A stretch of 64,000 nt of DNA, taken from assembly GCA_030062745.1 (NCBI GenBank), contig CP099842.1, positions 248,001-312,000 on the forward strand, read 5' to 3'. The position numbers and the translations under genes are program-made. Below are positions 10,217-21,745 of this stretch, in pieces. Positions within the stretch are counted from its first letter, which is position 1. Every line of letters begins with the position of its first letter. The notes under the pieces are model-generated. The model was not told the DNA's origin, searched no databases, and saw nothing but the letters and a program-made list of their open reading frames with translations. The DNA comes from Capitulum mitella (lineage: Eukaryota > Arthropoda > Thecostraca > Pollicipedomorpha > Pollicipedidae).

Positions 10217-13200
10217 TTTGTTCCGTCGACCCTCGCATCGGCCAATGAGACGTGATGCTCAGGGTCTGTGATAACCGGGACAAAGCATTAGGCGTATATC
10301 CCTCCCATTGGGCACGTCGCCTCCTCACGCAGTGGAAAAGAGGCGCAGCCAGGGGTGTCGGGACCCGCATGTTTGCTCCGCTCCCGCTCCTGCTGTCGCT
10401 GCCGCTATCTCCCCCCCCCGTTTAGGCCCGGACTTCTGTGAAAACTATTGCACATCGTTTTCACAGCAGGCGGTTTTTGTATGATTTCAATTTGCACTGA
10501 GCTCAGGCCCCCTTAAGAAAATCCTGTCTGCGCCCCTGCAGTAGAGCGATTGCTGTGTGGCGTCACGGAGTCGAATACTGACTGGCTGTGAGTGATTTGC
10601 CCATGACACGTGACCTGACGAGCTACAAACAGCGCTAAAAAGGAACGATTTAAGCCAGCTTTACCTTTTCGATCGGCACTTCCTTGTGCGCGCTTATTCA
10701 GGCTTCCATTTGTCCTCAGAGAATTAGCTGTCAGACTCGAATATTTATCCCCTTCTTTGCGCTTCGCGTGCGGTTGATATAAGCAACAACACACATACGC
10801 AGTGGCAAAAGAGCAGCCGTGTAATTATGAGTGGTTGAAACTGAGCCATTGCCAGCTTAATACAATGGCTAAAATATACGTCCGCTAAAATATAAATAAT
10901 AGTATAAATATACGTCCGCTTAAATACAACCGGACGCTGCCTGCATGCTATTCGGCTTCTGTAACACTTTTATTCCCGGACATCGCGGACTCTTATGGAT
11001 TCTGCAAAAAGAAAATATTGGTCTGCATGGTCGACAGTGATACCTTCCCTCAGCACACATTCGAAAGACGCCAGAGTAATTTACATGTATTACGAGCCTT
11101 GAACGTCGCTCACGATATGCAGCCTTTTGACGTGACATCAATCAACTGGCAATGCTGCTAATCCTTTGGGAAGTGTAAATTTCGCTGAACCTGGCAGCTT
11201 GCAGCATTGTTCTTGGCCAAATCAGTTTTCAAGTTATTCATGACCACCTCACACAATTCCCATGTTCAGTCAGGAAATGGCGCTTCTTAAAGCACGGCAG
11301 TTACCCCCAAAAGAATAGTGGTTGTTTCTGAAACAGTATGAATCCAGTATTTCGCGAATGAGCCTCGGCATACTATTTTGTCATCTTTGAGCTGGAAAAG
11401 TCAGTAATATGACATGGTCTGTAACGGTATTTAGATGTACATGTTTCGATGGATACCAGCATACACGGTGAGGTGCGATATACCAGTACATATGTTTAAG
11501 TACTGGTATTTAGACTGCATGCGGTTCTAGATAAGCTTGAATACTTTGTTATGAGCTGCAAATCTCAACAGCTGCAGGATACCTCCAGTAAATGCAGATA
11601 ATGCCACATTATTATTTTACATCCAGTGCGATTGTGGGCCAGCAGCAATGAGGAAAAACTGCGTGGTCTTATTTCGTTCACGCCATAGATTTAGCAAAGG
11701 GCCAGGCAGTTTCGCAATAAACTGGATAACACCAACGAAAAAAGGACCTTCAGCATTATCTTGCTTTAATGCTTTCTGCGATACTCTTTGAAGTAAACTG
11801 CAATTACCAAAAGCAAGTTGACTTGATGCCCACAACCACGCTTTCTATTGAGACATTTTTAGCTTTGCTTCAGACAGCCTGTCGTCGACGCTGACACCAG
11901 ACCTTGTGCGCACTGTAAGTACAAAGCTGGCTTGATATTTCCGTCCGTTTGGCAATGGAAGGGCAACAGGTCACGTCAAACACTGATAATTTTTCACCGC
12001 TCGTTTCGCGTGCTTCACTGTAGCTCAAGAAGGGTCTCTTTTTCGATTCGTTGATAGGCGGTGGTAAGAACCTCTCGAAGTATGTATGTGGTCGGATGGT
12101 TCGACAGAGAGCGGGGAGAGGTCGAGAAAAGACACGGAATAGGAAAGGCCATTCAAAGCGTGTAACATACGACAAAGAGCTGCCCGACTGCAGCCAATTA
12201 GAACACTACAAATTCCTGTACACCCATACAAGCATGCATGCACACAAACCCACGGAGAAATACGGGAGCAGCCGAATAAGACAAGGTAGCCTTGCTTCAA
12301 ACTTAAATCTCGCGAAGCACAAGTGTTCTGTGCCAAAATATGGTGGGCAAACCAGGGACAACACCTTCGGTGGTTACCACTCGTTGCCTGTGCTCGTTGC
12401 CTGTGACCAGAGCAAGGGGTCCATCAGGAGGAAGATGTCCCCTGTGTAATACGAGCTTGGATTGGGTCTGCGGTTTTGCACAGGAGGTACCACAATAAAA
12501 AAACTGACATTCGTTCGAGCATCGGCAATAACGCTTTTGATAAAGGGACTTTGAAATAGTACGATTTCCAGAAGAAGTAAAGGACGATTAAAGAGTAGTC
12601 CTCACTTCATTCTCTTCATTTTAAATGCAGGCCGCGAGCTCAGAGTAGCATTTCGCTCCTTCGGCACTGACCATATCCGCCGGAAGCAGATACCTCACAC
12701 CGGACCTGAAGTGAGAGAATGCGATGGTTAATGAAGACTGATGACAAAATCTCCCGTCAAGCAATGGACTATGAACTCATCAGTAGTGGCCATTCGACGA
12801 CAGTGTCTGTCCAGAAGAAAGACAACTGTCATTAATCAGAAGGCCGGCAGTGCACGCTGTTTGTGAATTTGGACTTTACGGGCGCAGCGACTGTCCATGG
12901 TCACATGGCGCCCAGAGCATGTTAATGGGACGAACCAGCAACTGTCTACGTGATGACGCCTGATCCCCCATCGATGTAAAAGTAACGTTGTTGGACACCT
13001 TAAGTCTGAACTAAAGTGCATCAAGCAAACATAAATGCGTGCGCGATCAGCGCTATACATGACATTTATTGCGAAAACAACGCATCTTTGCACCATTACG
13101 CATCTCAATGAAATAACGCGGTAATGGTCATCGGGTGGAAATGCTTGTGAGCTTTTTCCCATCTTCAAGAAAAGCGTCATAAACCTGTTCGCCAAGCTGA

Positions 13201-13487
13201 TGATGATGTTTCTGCTATCACCGCTCACCGAACGCATATATCTTGCTGGCGAGACATAAACACAAACACAAAGGATGCATGAATTACGGGAGCGGCCACG
13301 CAAGACGGGAATCTAAAACGATTGTAATATCGCCGAAAAACGCGAGGGCGTTCCATCTGGGCCTATTCCTGACAGTCGTCTGCAATAACGCCAGGCAATT
13401 GGCCTGTTTTTGCGTCGGGTCGGCCAACAGGTGATTAACCAGCCCATTGGCAGTCATAAGGGAGCCGTCGGGAAGGCAGCCAATGCG
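10217..13487. other. Intergenic stretch between PN1 and PN2
   Basis: A GC-rich shoulder to about 10350 may be the PN1 promoter or 5' UTR. Beyond it the DNA is AT-rich. Open frames at 12051-12449 (+) and 12836-13303 (-) are the longest but show no signal peptide, domain or splice support. A segment around 12230-12300 partly repeats at 13255-13315 (both contain TACGGGAGC), suggesting an interspersed repeat and not a gene. Confidence 0.4.
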
Positions 13488-14534
13488 TCACGAAGACGGC
13501 GTCAGCGCAGGCAGCGTCAGCGCCGCCCGGGCAGCGCCGCCAACGCACCTGATCAGCCTCGTGACGTCATTGCCGCCCAGGGCGCAGAGCGCGTCGGAAA
13601 CGGCGCAGAGGAAGAGGCTCCTGCGTGAGGACAGCGTCCTCTTGAGGACGGCGAGGACGGTGCGGGCCGCCGGACCCCTGGAAGGGTCGGCAGAGCGGCG
13701 GCGGCGGCCCGGCGTCGGCGGCGGCAGCTGCACGTTGATCTGGTTGGCGTTGTTGTTGTTGGAGCTGAGGTTGGAGTTGGAGCTGCTCACGTTGTTGTCG
13801 TTGTTGTTGTTGTTGTTATTGTTGTTGTTGTTGATGTTGTTGGAGATGTTGGCTACCACGTTGAAGATGGCCAGCACGAGCGAGAGAAACGCCATCTGGG
13901 AGATGCTGGAGGCGGCGGCGTCGGCGGCCGTCGGGCAGCGCTTTCCGCCGCCGCCGCCGCCGCCGCCCACCGGCAGGTACATGACCGCGCCTGACTCGGC
14001 CCCGCGCCTGCTGCGCGGCCGGCCGCCGAACGCGGCGGCGAACTGGCGCTGCATCAGCGCCAGCCGGCTCAGGTGCGCCCTCAGCAGCTCGGAGAGCACG
14101 GCCTGGACGCGGTGGCGCAGGACGCCGGCCGCCGGCGCCGACAGCCGGGCGGTTCTGGCGCCGCTCTGAGGCCCGTGTTCGACGGGACCCTGAGCGGCCG
14201 CGTCGGAGGTCGCGACTCGCCGTCCGGCTCGGGCCAGCGGAGGGGGAAATATCCCGGCCAGCGCCGGCGGAGGGAGGGATATCCCGGCCAGCGACGAGGG
14301 GCCGCGGCCCTCCGTCGCGTCCTCCGCCGCAAGCCCGCCCGCAGCCCGCGGCCAGCCACGGCGATCCCCCAGCAGGCCCTGGCCGAAGTCCGGCAGCGCC
14401 GCCATCGCCTCCTCCACATCCACCCTGTCCACCGCCGACGCTCTTGCCACTCCCCCGTCCACCCTGCCCACCGCCGACGTCCGCGCTAGCAGCAAGCACC
14501 CGGCGGCGGCGCAGAGTCGCAGGGCGCGCGACAT
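13488..14534 (-). CDS. PN2: poly-Asn secreted-type protein, apparently intronless
   Basis: I start it at the ATG at 14534 (MSRALRLCAAAGCLLLARTS), which gives a signal peptide and about 348 residues. An upstream GTG in the same frame is not a plausible start. After the signal come an Asp/Val repeat (VGRVDGG, VDRVDVEE), a Pro/Gly region with repeated LAGI-PPP units, a helical region (VQAVLSELLRAHLSRLALMQ), GAVMYLPVGGGGG, the hydrophobic segment (MAFLSLVLAIFNVVANI), SNNIN and about 11 more Asn, a Ser/Asn stretch ending NNANQINV, then GRRRRS, a candidate proprotein-convertase site, and a Cys-containing tail. The tail DVTRLIRC weakly recalls the C-x5-C-E region of other members. It is head-to-head with PN3. 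A CAG|GTAGGC match just 5' of the ATG could be a splice donor; if it is used, this start would be wrong. Confidence 0.75.
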   Translation of the reverse strand: MSRALRLCAAAGCLLLARTSAVGRVDGGVARASAVDRVDVEEAMAALPDFGQGLLGDRRGWPRAAGGLAAEDATEGRGPSSLAGISLPPPALAGIFPPPLARAGRRVATSDAAAQGPVEHGPQSGARTARLSAPAAGVLRHRVQAVLSELLRAHLSRLALMQRQFAAAFGGRPRSRRGAESGAVMYLPVGGGGGGGGKRCPTAADAAASSISQMAFLSLVLAIFNVVANISNNINNNNNNNNNNNDNNVSSSNSNLSSNNNNANQINVQLPPPTPGRRRRSADPSRGPAARTVLAVLKRTLSSRRSLFLCAVSDALCALGGNDVTRLIRCVGGAARAALTLPALTPSS

Positions 14535-14701
14535 GGTGCCTACCTGAGCGACGTCGTCCGGTGCCGGGCGGGAGCGGACTGGGCGGCGGGGGCCGTGCTC
14601 CGGCCGTCGTAGCGGGCCGTGCGGTCCCGTCACGGGTCGCTGGCGGCGCCGCGCTGCCGCCGCCGCCGCCGGCCGCCGGCCGCCGCCGCTCAGTGAGGCC
14701 G
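14535..14701. promoter_or_regulatory. Compact divergent promoter between PN2 and PN3
   Basis: Only 167 bases separate the proposed start codons of two family members on opposite strands. The interval and its flanks are very GC- and CpG-rich, and I see no clear TATA box. A shared promoter would allow co-expression. This depends on both start codons being right. Confidence 0.5.
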
Positions 14702-15880
14702 ATGACGGCGCGACGGCGGCTGTCGGCCCTGGAGACGGCCGCTCTGCTTCAGCTCCTGCTCCAGCTCCTGCTCCAGCCTGCCGTCGGGTGAGACTGGTGT
14801 TTTCGAGGAGCGCCTGGTATCCGCTTTACATGGCGTCTTCAATGTCCCCGCTGCTGCCGGAGTCCTACAAAGGAAAGGAGCAGTAGCGCTATTTGGGATG
14901 TGATACACTTGTTTTTAAAACGGCACAGCAACGAACGTGATTCGTTCTAACTTCTGACGATTTGAACCTTCACTGCGGATGTGGGGAAATTCCCGGCGTC
15001 CCAGAATACTGGAATCAATCTGTATGTGTTGTTCGTAAACCTTTTAGGCTCATCGATGTTAAATGAAGGCCCAAGTTCGAAATCTGAATGGTCGTTTTGG
15101 TTGGCATGCAAAGAGACACCTATGGATTCTCCGTTTCAAAAATGCCATTGGAACACTTTTCGTTGCTGACATTTGTGATGCCTTGTTTGTGTGCATGCAA
15201 AAACATGCAATATTTCGGCCATATTTTCAACGTTATGACTTTCTATATTTTAAGTCGTTCTAAATCCAAACTCCGGTGAAATGCCAGTTCCACTTGGCTC
15301 CGAACGTATTGGGTTTTGCCGTGTTGCCTGTTTCCAGCGCTTGTTTTTGTTCCGCTGATCTCCCTACCACTGACGACGGTCATCTCGCACACGTCAGGTC
15401 CTGGATGGTTTACCGCTCGTCCGCGAACGGCACCGATTCCGAACCTTCCGAATACTGCCCGGACTCCGGACACATATCCACCTTCACCTTCCTGAACTTC
15501 GGGCTGGCCGCCACCAGCGCCGCCGTCAACATCGCCAACAACATCAACAACAACAATAACAACAATAACAACAATAACAACAACAACAACAACAACGATA
15601 ACAACGTGAACGCCGCGAGCAACAACAACAATGGCAACAACGTCAACAACGTCATGTTTCAACGGCCGATGGGTCGGCGCCGCCGAGGCGTGATCGCAGC
15701 GGAGTGCGGCGATCGTCTGAGACGCCTACAAGACGTCGAAGAGGCCTGGTGGCTGGGTCTGGAGCTGTGGCTGGCCGCCTCGAGTTGCGTCGACTCCGCC
15801 TGCGTGGACCTGGCCCTGCAGCGTCGGCCTCCGAAACGCGCGTGGTCGCCGGAGTCGAAGCTTCTCTTCAAACACTTGAG
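14702..15880 (+). CDS. PN3: poly-Asn secreted-type protein (exons 14702-14787 and 15398-15880, 3' end open)
   Basis: Exon 1 encodes a signal peptide (MTARRRLSALETAALLQLLL and on to QPAV) and stops at GG|GTGAGA in phase 2. Exon 2 starts after CACACGTCAG at 15397 in the matching phase, giving GSWMVYRSSANGTD. It continues with the hydrophobic segment (ISTFTFLNFGLAATSAAVNI), ANNIN, about 17 Asn, an Asn-rich stretch with NAAS, then MGRRRRG (basic cleavage-like site) and a helix with WWLGLELWLAASSCVDSAC. The exon ends LLFKHL plus AG|GTGAGG, so at least one more exon follows that I could not place. The Cys pair is C-x4-C here against C-x5-C in PN7-PN9. A third, intermediate exon in the 610-base intron is not excluded. 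Function unknown. Confidence 0.75.
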
Positions 15881-18800
15881 GTGAGGCGAAATCGGCGACG
15901 TGGGGCGCTGCACGCTCCATGCTGATTTACACGCGCTTTGGGAGCATGACCAGAGGTTGAGTAGATGTAGATGTGAGCGATCCCTTTCTGATTTAATCAC
16001 AGTAGTCCCCGTCTGAGGAGAATGTTTATGACTTGTTTCTTCTTCGGGGACGGGGAGGGGACAAATTTCCAATATCCTAGAAAAATCGGTATAACATGGC
16101 TTTAACAGAACTTCGAAGGTGGCATGCTAAAAATGCATCATTATCAGTCCACACCATGATTTATACGACATTTTATTGTTAAGATATAACTGGTTACGGT
16201 GTGGAGATATAACCGTTCCATGATCGTAGCCGAAGCTCTTTTCACGCGCAATCCATCCGCCCACCAAATAGTCCATGGCCGAGCGCTGCAGACTCCTGGT
16301 CGCCAGTATTTACGAGGTGGTTGATCGTCTCGTGCAACTCCAGGGAAACGGGCCCAGCTACCTTCGTTATGGGTGCATGGTGGTCTGCGTTGCCCGGTCT
16401 GTTTTTCTTTTGTTACCCTTTTGTCTGTTCATCTGGGGATATCTAGTCGTAGGTATATTAATCCTTTGAGAAGCCTCTTCCCTCCTGATAACATTGAGTG
16501 CTGGGTGTAGTCAGGTGCGACAATTTTTGTAGCTGTTGTCATTTGTTGTATCAACTTGCCAGTGTTTTTGTTCTTCATATGATATATGCATGAATGAGAT
16601 GCCTGGGTTATGAATGAGATGCAATGGGAGCAAACAAAAAAAGGAAAACAACGATGGCACTGAGCACGTCTTGGATAGCGAACACTACTGTGTGGGCGTG
16701 AAAACACAGCAGTTTGTGTGAGAAAAAGGAACGTTGACTTGTCAGTTGGTGCATATTGCAGTAATTGCAGATTCTGAGCCCCATTCGTGCAGGCTTATCC
16801 AGGTATGATAGGCGACAGGCACTGGGGGATTTGTAAGCACGTTAAAAAAATACCATTCTCCATCTGGACTCCACAGTCAGCTCAGCAGCAATATGGGCGT
16901 ACATGATCAGTGGATTGCCCGGGCAGTGCCAATACTAACTTTAAATGCCCATGTACACTTTTGTGAATGTTTTATCCAAAATTTAAGAGCAAACCAGATA
17001 ATATTTTTCAAGGGATATCTTTTTATTTATTTATTGTGCCCATGTCCTTTAAGGTAAAACCCATAAGAGGTCTTCCATGCACGTGCGATCCAATTACGTC
17101 ACAAAACAAACTTGACATTCTTAAAAAAGCAGGTAGGATCACACCATTCCTCACTGTTTTTTTCGTTTCTTGAAAAACAACCCAGAGCCAGTATTAGTAT
17201 CCTGTTACACCTAGGATATCGAAAACGACAGACAGCGAGCTAGTGAATCCCGTCAAGATCCTGCACGGCGCCAAACAGAACATAAAACATAAGCATGAAC
17301 TCGTCAAAGAAGGAAATGGAAAAAAAAAACAGAGGGCTAGATAAGGAAATGTTGAAATAGATAAAACATGCTGCATAAACAAAACAAAACTAAATCGCCA
17401 ACCGCCAGAAAGACAAAGACTTTCCAGAAAAACGCCGAGTGGCTATATTTAGCCAGCTCGTACCCCGTGTTACCCGTAACCTGATGATAAGGTGTTCGTG
17501 GCTTATTGCGCCGCCAACCCTCAGTAATGTGGGCGCGTCACACGAGTCCCAGGGCGTGGACGGCTCACTCAGCACTAAGCGTCACCAGCCGCCGCCAGCT
17601 AATAGAGCGGAAATCCAGTGCTGCGACCCCGAGCTCGAATCAGAAGCTGGGTCCACGCCGGCCCAGCTGGAATCAGGAGGAGCTGGGTCCGCGCCGGCCC
17701 AGCTGGAATCAGGAGCTGGGTCCGCGCCCAGCGGAAAGCTGGGTCCGCGCCCCAGCTAATCAGCAGAGAGGGGCCGCCCCCCAGCTGGAATCAGGAGGAG
17801 CTGGGTCCGCGCCGGCCCAGCTGGAATCAGCAGCAGCTGGGTCCGCGCCGGCCCAGCTGGAACCAGCAGGAGATGGGTCCGCGCCGACCCAGCTGGAACC
17901 AGCAGGAGATGGGTCCGCGCCGGACGGGAGACCATCACTCGTTCACTCGTCGTCGAGTCGCCCCACAGGCGGCGTCTGAGGCGGACCTGGACGCCGGTCT
18001 GGACGCTGAGCGACGCACGACTGCGGCGATATGCGCCAGCGGATTGTTCGCGCACGACGGCCCGTCATTGGCAGCAGCCGGCTGAGCGGTCGTTAGAGCA
18101 CGTTAAAAAAACACAAACACGAAACAAAGAAGCGGCAAAACAAAAACACGAATTGTACGCGCGGAGAATACAATTCGTATATGTGCCCTCCCTGCCACGA
18201 ATGGGTATCTGTTTGGGATAATTTTAATTGCACTCACTATTAATCGGTTTCCAGTGAGGGCACGCGCCGACGTGTACTGAAGATGATTTGGACGTTTTTA
18301 ATCTTCATCTATCACACAGCTAATTTTTCTATCAACGCATGCGTATTGGAATCAGCGTGCCCATTTTCATGTGTCTCTTGAAGTCCTACGCGATGTAGAA
18401 CTAGAAATTCAAACTTTGGGTGCTAATTAACGCTAAAAAGCTCCACATCCGTTGACTGATAACAGCAAATTGCGAAAACCGAAACATTCGCAAAGTTTAG
18501 TATCGAGTTGAGGCAAATGTACCGTTTGCCTGGAAGATTAATGTTTTCCGGCGTGGTGCAGTAATAATAATAATAATCCGAAGCTGTCAAACGATTTTAG
18601 ACCTCGAGCTTATACCTAAAGTAAGCATTCTTTTTACTCGTAGAGGGGTTTAAGAAATCTGGTTAATGGCCGCCGATTCTCTGTATTTCTCTTGCTTGTG
18701 CGGTACCAGTGGCACGGCTCCCACAGTCATAACGACCGCATACGTCATCTGCTGTCTGACGATATATGAATTATTTACCCCTCACGTTGTACGCTGTTTT

Positions 18801-19955
18801 ATATACCAGTTCAGATACCCATGAAATACCGCAGACGACGTGATCAGTTGGCATGCCACTATGCCCATTGATCCTCCAGTAACCAAATGGAGTATGCCGA
18901 AATATCATACACGAAATATGATTAAAAAACGTATGAAATAGTATAAGCACGCAGTACAATCACGTTTAGCAAACACCGTGTACATTGCTCTGGCTCAGAG
19001 GGTCAAAGGGACAGTCAGATTAATATGCTAGATGTGTGAACGTACTGAGAGCACTATCTAACTATGCGTCGAACATTCAAGCTGCTTACCATGGTGATTT
19101 GAGCAAGGATTTGCTAATCTCTTTTGTCTTTTGCGTCTGATTTGACATTAGCGTCACTTCCATGGTCTGTGCACGCCATTTCATATACATTTCGCAAAAC
19201 CTAACCAAACTAAATTCTAGCCGTCGTTGATGGGCTCGTTTTACTAATTTATTAAATCGCCATTGATTTGTTTATTTGATTTCATGCGTCCAGTAACAAG
19301 AAGAGATGAGGCGCCAGAGACCGCTCGCGCAATGAGTGACATAAAAATCTGTAATGATTACGTTATAGACAATGAATATTAGATGCTAACATTGTATGCT
19401 AAATCATGGGGATCTGGTTTTAAGTTAAACAGTTCTGTTGACTAAAAAATTTAGGTTAATTTGATTTCATTACAAATGATTATTAGACAGCACGAGTCAT
19501 TGTGCGAGTGGTCTGTATGTTAGACAAATCACATCCTTGCTAAACGAGGAGCCTTGGAATCGGAGATCACATCCTTGCTAAGCCTTTGAATCGGAGCTGA
19601 TGTGGCGAGACTGGCCTAAACCAAAAACAAGGCTGTGTTGACCCAAGGTGGATTTCGGCCCCTGCCCTTTCTCCTGACAGCAATGCCGTGCTGAACGGAG
19701 CTGTCAACGTGAGAACGTTGACGTGAGACGTGAGAACGTGAGAACGACACCCCGGCCCGTCTCGGAGGACCGTCAGCCGCGGGTCCGAGCCGGCCGGCGG
19801 CTTCTCATCGAGCGCCTCTTTCTCCGCCCGCAGCCATTTCGTCGCCGCCACGCTGCTCGGCGCCGGAGGTGCCAAGTCGCAGCCGGAGCGCGCGCTGCAT
19901 TTGTCGACGCTAACGACGCGGAGACAATCGGCGTCGGCGGCCGTCGGCGGCGACC
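15881..19955. other. Intron/intergenic stretch downstream of PN3
   Basis: The start should contain the missing 3' exon or exons of PN3. I found no exon with convincing acceptor and phase. The interval holds a GC-rich minisatellite (17638-17925) and otherwise AT-rich DNA. GC content rises again from about 19730 into the CpG-rich first exon at 19956. Confidence 0.4.
17638..17925. repeat. GC-rich minisatellite, about 8 units of 27-36 bp
   Basis: Units of the type CAGCTGGAATCAGGAGGAGC plus TGGGTCCGCGCCGGCC recur in tandem with small length changes, mostly multiples of three. The plus strand therefore reads as PAQLESGGAGSA repeats and another frame as PSWNQEELGPRR. It is open in several frames at once, which argues for repeat composition over coding, though an expressed repeat protein is possible. 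Confidence 0.85.
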
Positions 19956-20703
19956 ATGCGGCCGCCCGGAGGCGGCGCGGGGCCGTCGGCGGCGGCCGCG
20001 GCTCTGCTCGTCACGCTGCTGGTGGCCGCCGTCTCCGCGAACGGTGAGCGGCGGCGGCGACGCTTCCGTCCGCGCAGTCGGGGATTCTCGGCTCGGCGAT
20101 TTAGCTCAGAAACGCCTCTCGCCGGAAATGAACTTGCGGTCGCTGCGCCGATGCGGCGGTAAACGCGAGCCGCAGATAATGAAAGACGGTGCGATATCCG
20201 ACGTGTACAGACGGAGAGATAAACGTCCAAAATCGGAGCACTCGCTTTTACTTACTTTGCTAGAGTCTCAATGTTTCGCCGCATCAGTTCAATGTTACAA
20301 ATGCTCTGCTGTTGCTGTCACGCTACATAACTGTTATGCCCTGAATGAACAAGTTCTGCGGCTTATTGTTGTTCTACTTTTGAACTATAATAACCTGGAT
20401 AATTCGTGTTATGAACGACGGACATAGAACTTCATTTCGGAGTAATTTTGAAAAAAAAATGAGTTGAATCCCGCTTATCTGATCTTTTGGTAATGGTTTG
20501 ATTCAGGAATGAAGACGTTTCGAGAAGATGGGTGTCTTTGTTCTTTGTGCGATCAGCAGGACTCTCCAAGATTCTTATCTCTAAAACAAAAGGAACAACG
20601 GTGTCTGCTATCAACGACACGATCTGAAATGCTGGAGTTCCTCCGAAATGCACGGGACTTGCGCGAAACATTTCCTGACACATATAACTGGATTCGACCG
20701 TGA
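19956..20703 (+). CDS. Predicted small secreted peptide, two exons (19956-20042, 20507-20703)
   Basis: Exon 1, in a CpG-rich island, begins ATGCGGCCGCCC and encodes a strong signal peptide with the hydrophobic core AAAAALLVTLLVAAVSAN. It ends AACG|GTGAGC in phase 1. Exon 2 begins after a pyrimidine-containing acceptor (TTTGATTCAG at 20506) in the matching phase and encodes MKTFREDGCLCSLCDQQDS, a KQKEQRCLL stretch, then RSEMLEFLRNARDLRETFP and a TGA stop. The product is about 93 residues, with about 64 after the signal region and four cysteines (C-x-C-x2-C, then one more). It lacks the hydrophobic segment and poly-N of the surrounding family. I do not recognise it; a peptide hormone or venom-like/defence peptide fold would be guesswork. 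Support is the phase match plus signal peptide. Confidence 0.5.
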
Positions 20704-21583
20704 CAGATGGCTCCGTGGCCGGGTCCCAGGCGAGACCGAGCTGGCACGGGGCCGGCTCGCTCCGTCGTCACTGGCCTTGGCCTTTGACCCTGCGTGACTG
20801 AGGGGCAGCTCGTGCCTAGATCCGCCCTGTGTGGCGACAGGCCGTCACGGAAAGCGAAGTTGCTTACCGCAGACATTCTGGTTGACCCAAGAGCAAAAAA
20901 ATGAGACTTTAGCGCTCTAAAGACCTCCCCGCGAGCGCCGGCCGGCGCGACCTGATCCCAAGCCAACTACCGAGTACTTCACCCGATGTCGCCGGTTGGT
21001 TGGGAACACCAAAAGAGCCGTCGCATTTGTGGTCCTCTAAATGCGTTTTACGGCTGAGCTGAACGTCCCCAGAGTCGCAGTCCGCGAATCGGCTGCGTGA
21101 AGAAACCGAACCTGGCGTACCTTTCATAGGAGTAGGCCTGTTCATGGCAATATTGCGTGGCCGTTTTCCCCTAAATTACCTATGTGTCTGCCTACTATTT
21201 GTAACGATTAGATCCCAGGAGAACAATTTCAGCCGTAACTCACCATTTTCTCTCAGCTCGTCCATTTTGTAGGCCAAGACATCGATGTGAATTCACAGAC
21301 CATTGTAAGGATGACTATCGTCTGACTCATGCAGGCGGAACGATAGGGTCAGGCGACAGCTGCGTGGGATGGGCATCCCCAAGTCATCCGATATTTGCAG
21401 ATCGTATTCTGTGTTATGAAATCTAAAAACTGCAACGAAGTCAAAAGCTGTAAAAGTAACCGAAAGAATGCTCCATAAGCAACAAAAGACAATTAGCTGA
21501 ACTTTGGACTTTGCTAATGATCTTGAAACACACAAAAACACAAAGGGGTTACGTCCATTTCAGCTGTCCGGCGTATATACATG

Positions 21584-21650
<67 letters not shown>

Positions 21651-21745
21651 GCCGGACATAACCTTACTTGTTCCACGTACATTTGTTTCTGCGTTCCATG
21701 TATAATCCAAGATGGTGTGTGTAGAATCGTGTTGTTCGTTCTCAG
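20704..21745. other. Intergenic stretch with a (TA)n hairpin
   Basis: No gene is seen. It ends in TGTTGTTCGTTCTCAG, a good splice acceptor at 21745, which I use as the start of a PN4 exon. Confidence 0.4.
21566..21659. repeat. (TA)n tract inside a 14-bp perfect inverted repeat
   Basis: TGTCCGGCGTATAT on the left and its exact reverse complement ATATACGCCGGACA on the right flank a long TA/CA tract. The whole can fold as one long hairpin. It may be a small hairpin mobile element or a (TA)n that has grown inside a palindrome. Confidence 0.85.

Noticed and set aside
9444-10271. Plus-strand frame rich in Leu and Val
   Set aside because: It is the antisense of PN1. Antisense of poly-Asn gives poly-Leu, poly-Val or poly-Ile frames at every family locus (also 13447, 15410, 23408, 31652, 37056, 42674, 53988 and 61718).
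12836-13303. 155-codon minus-strand frame
   Set aside because: No signal peptide, domain or splice support, and no matching frame elsewhere. Probably chance.
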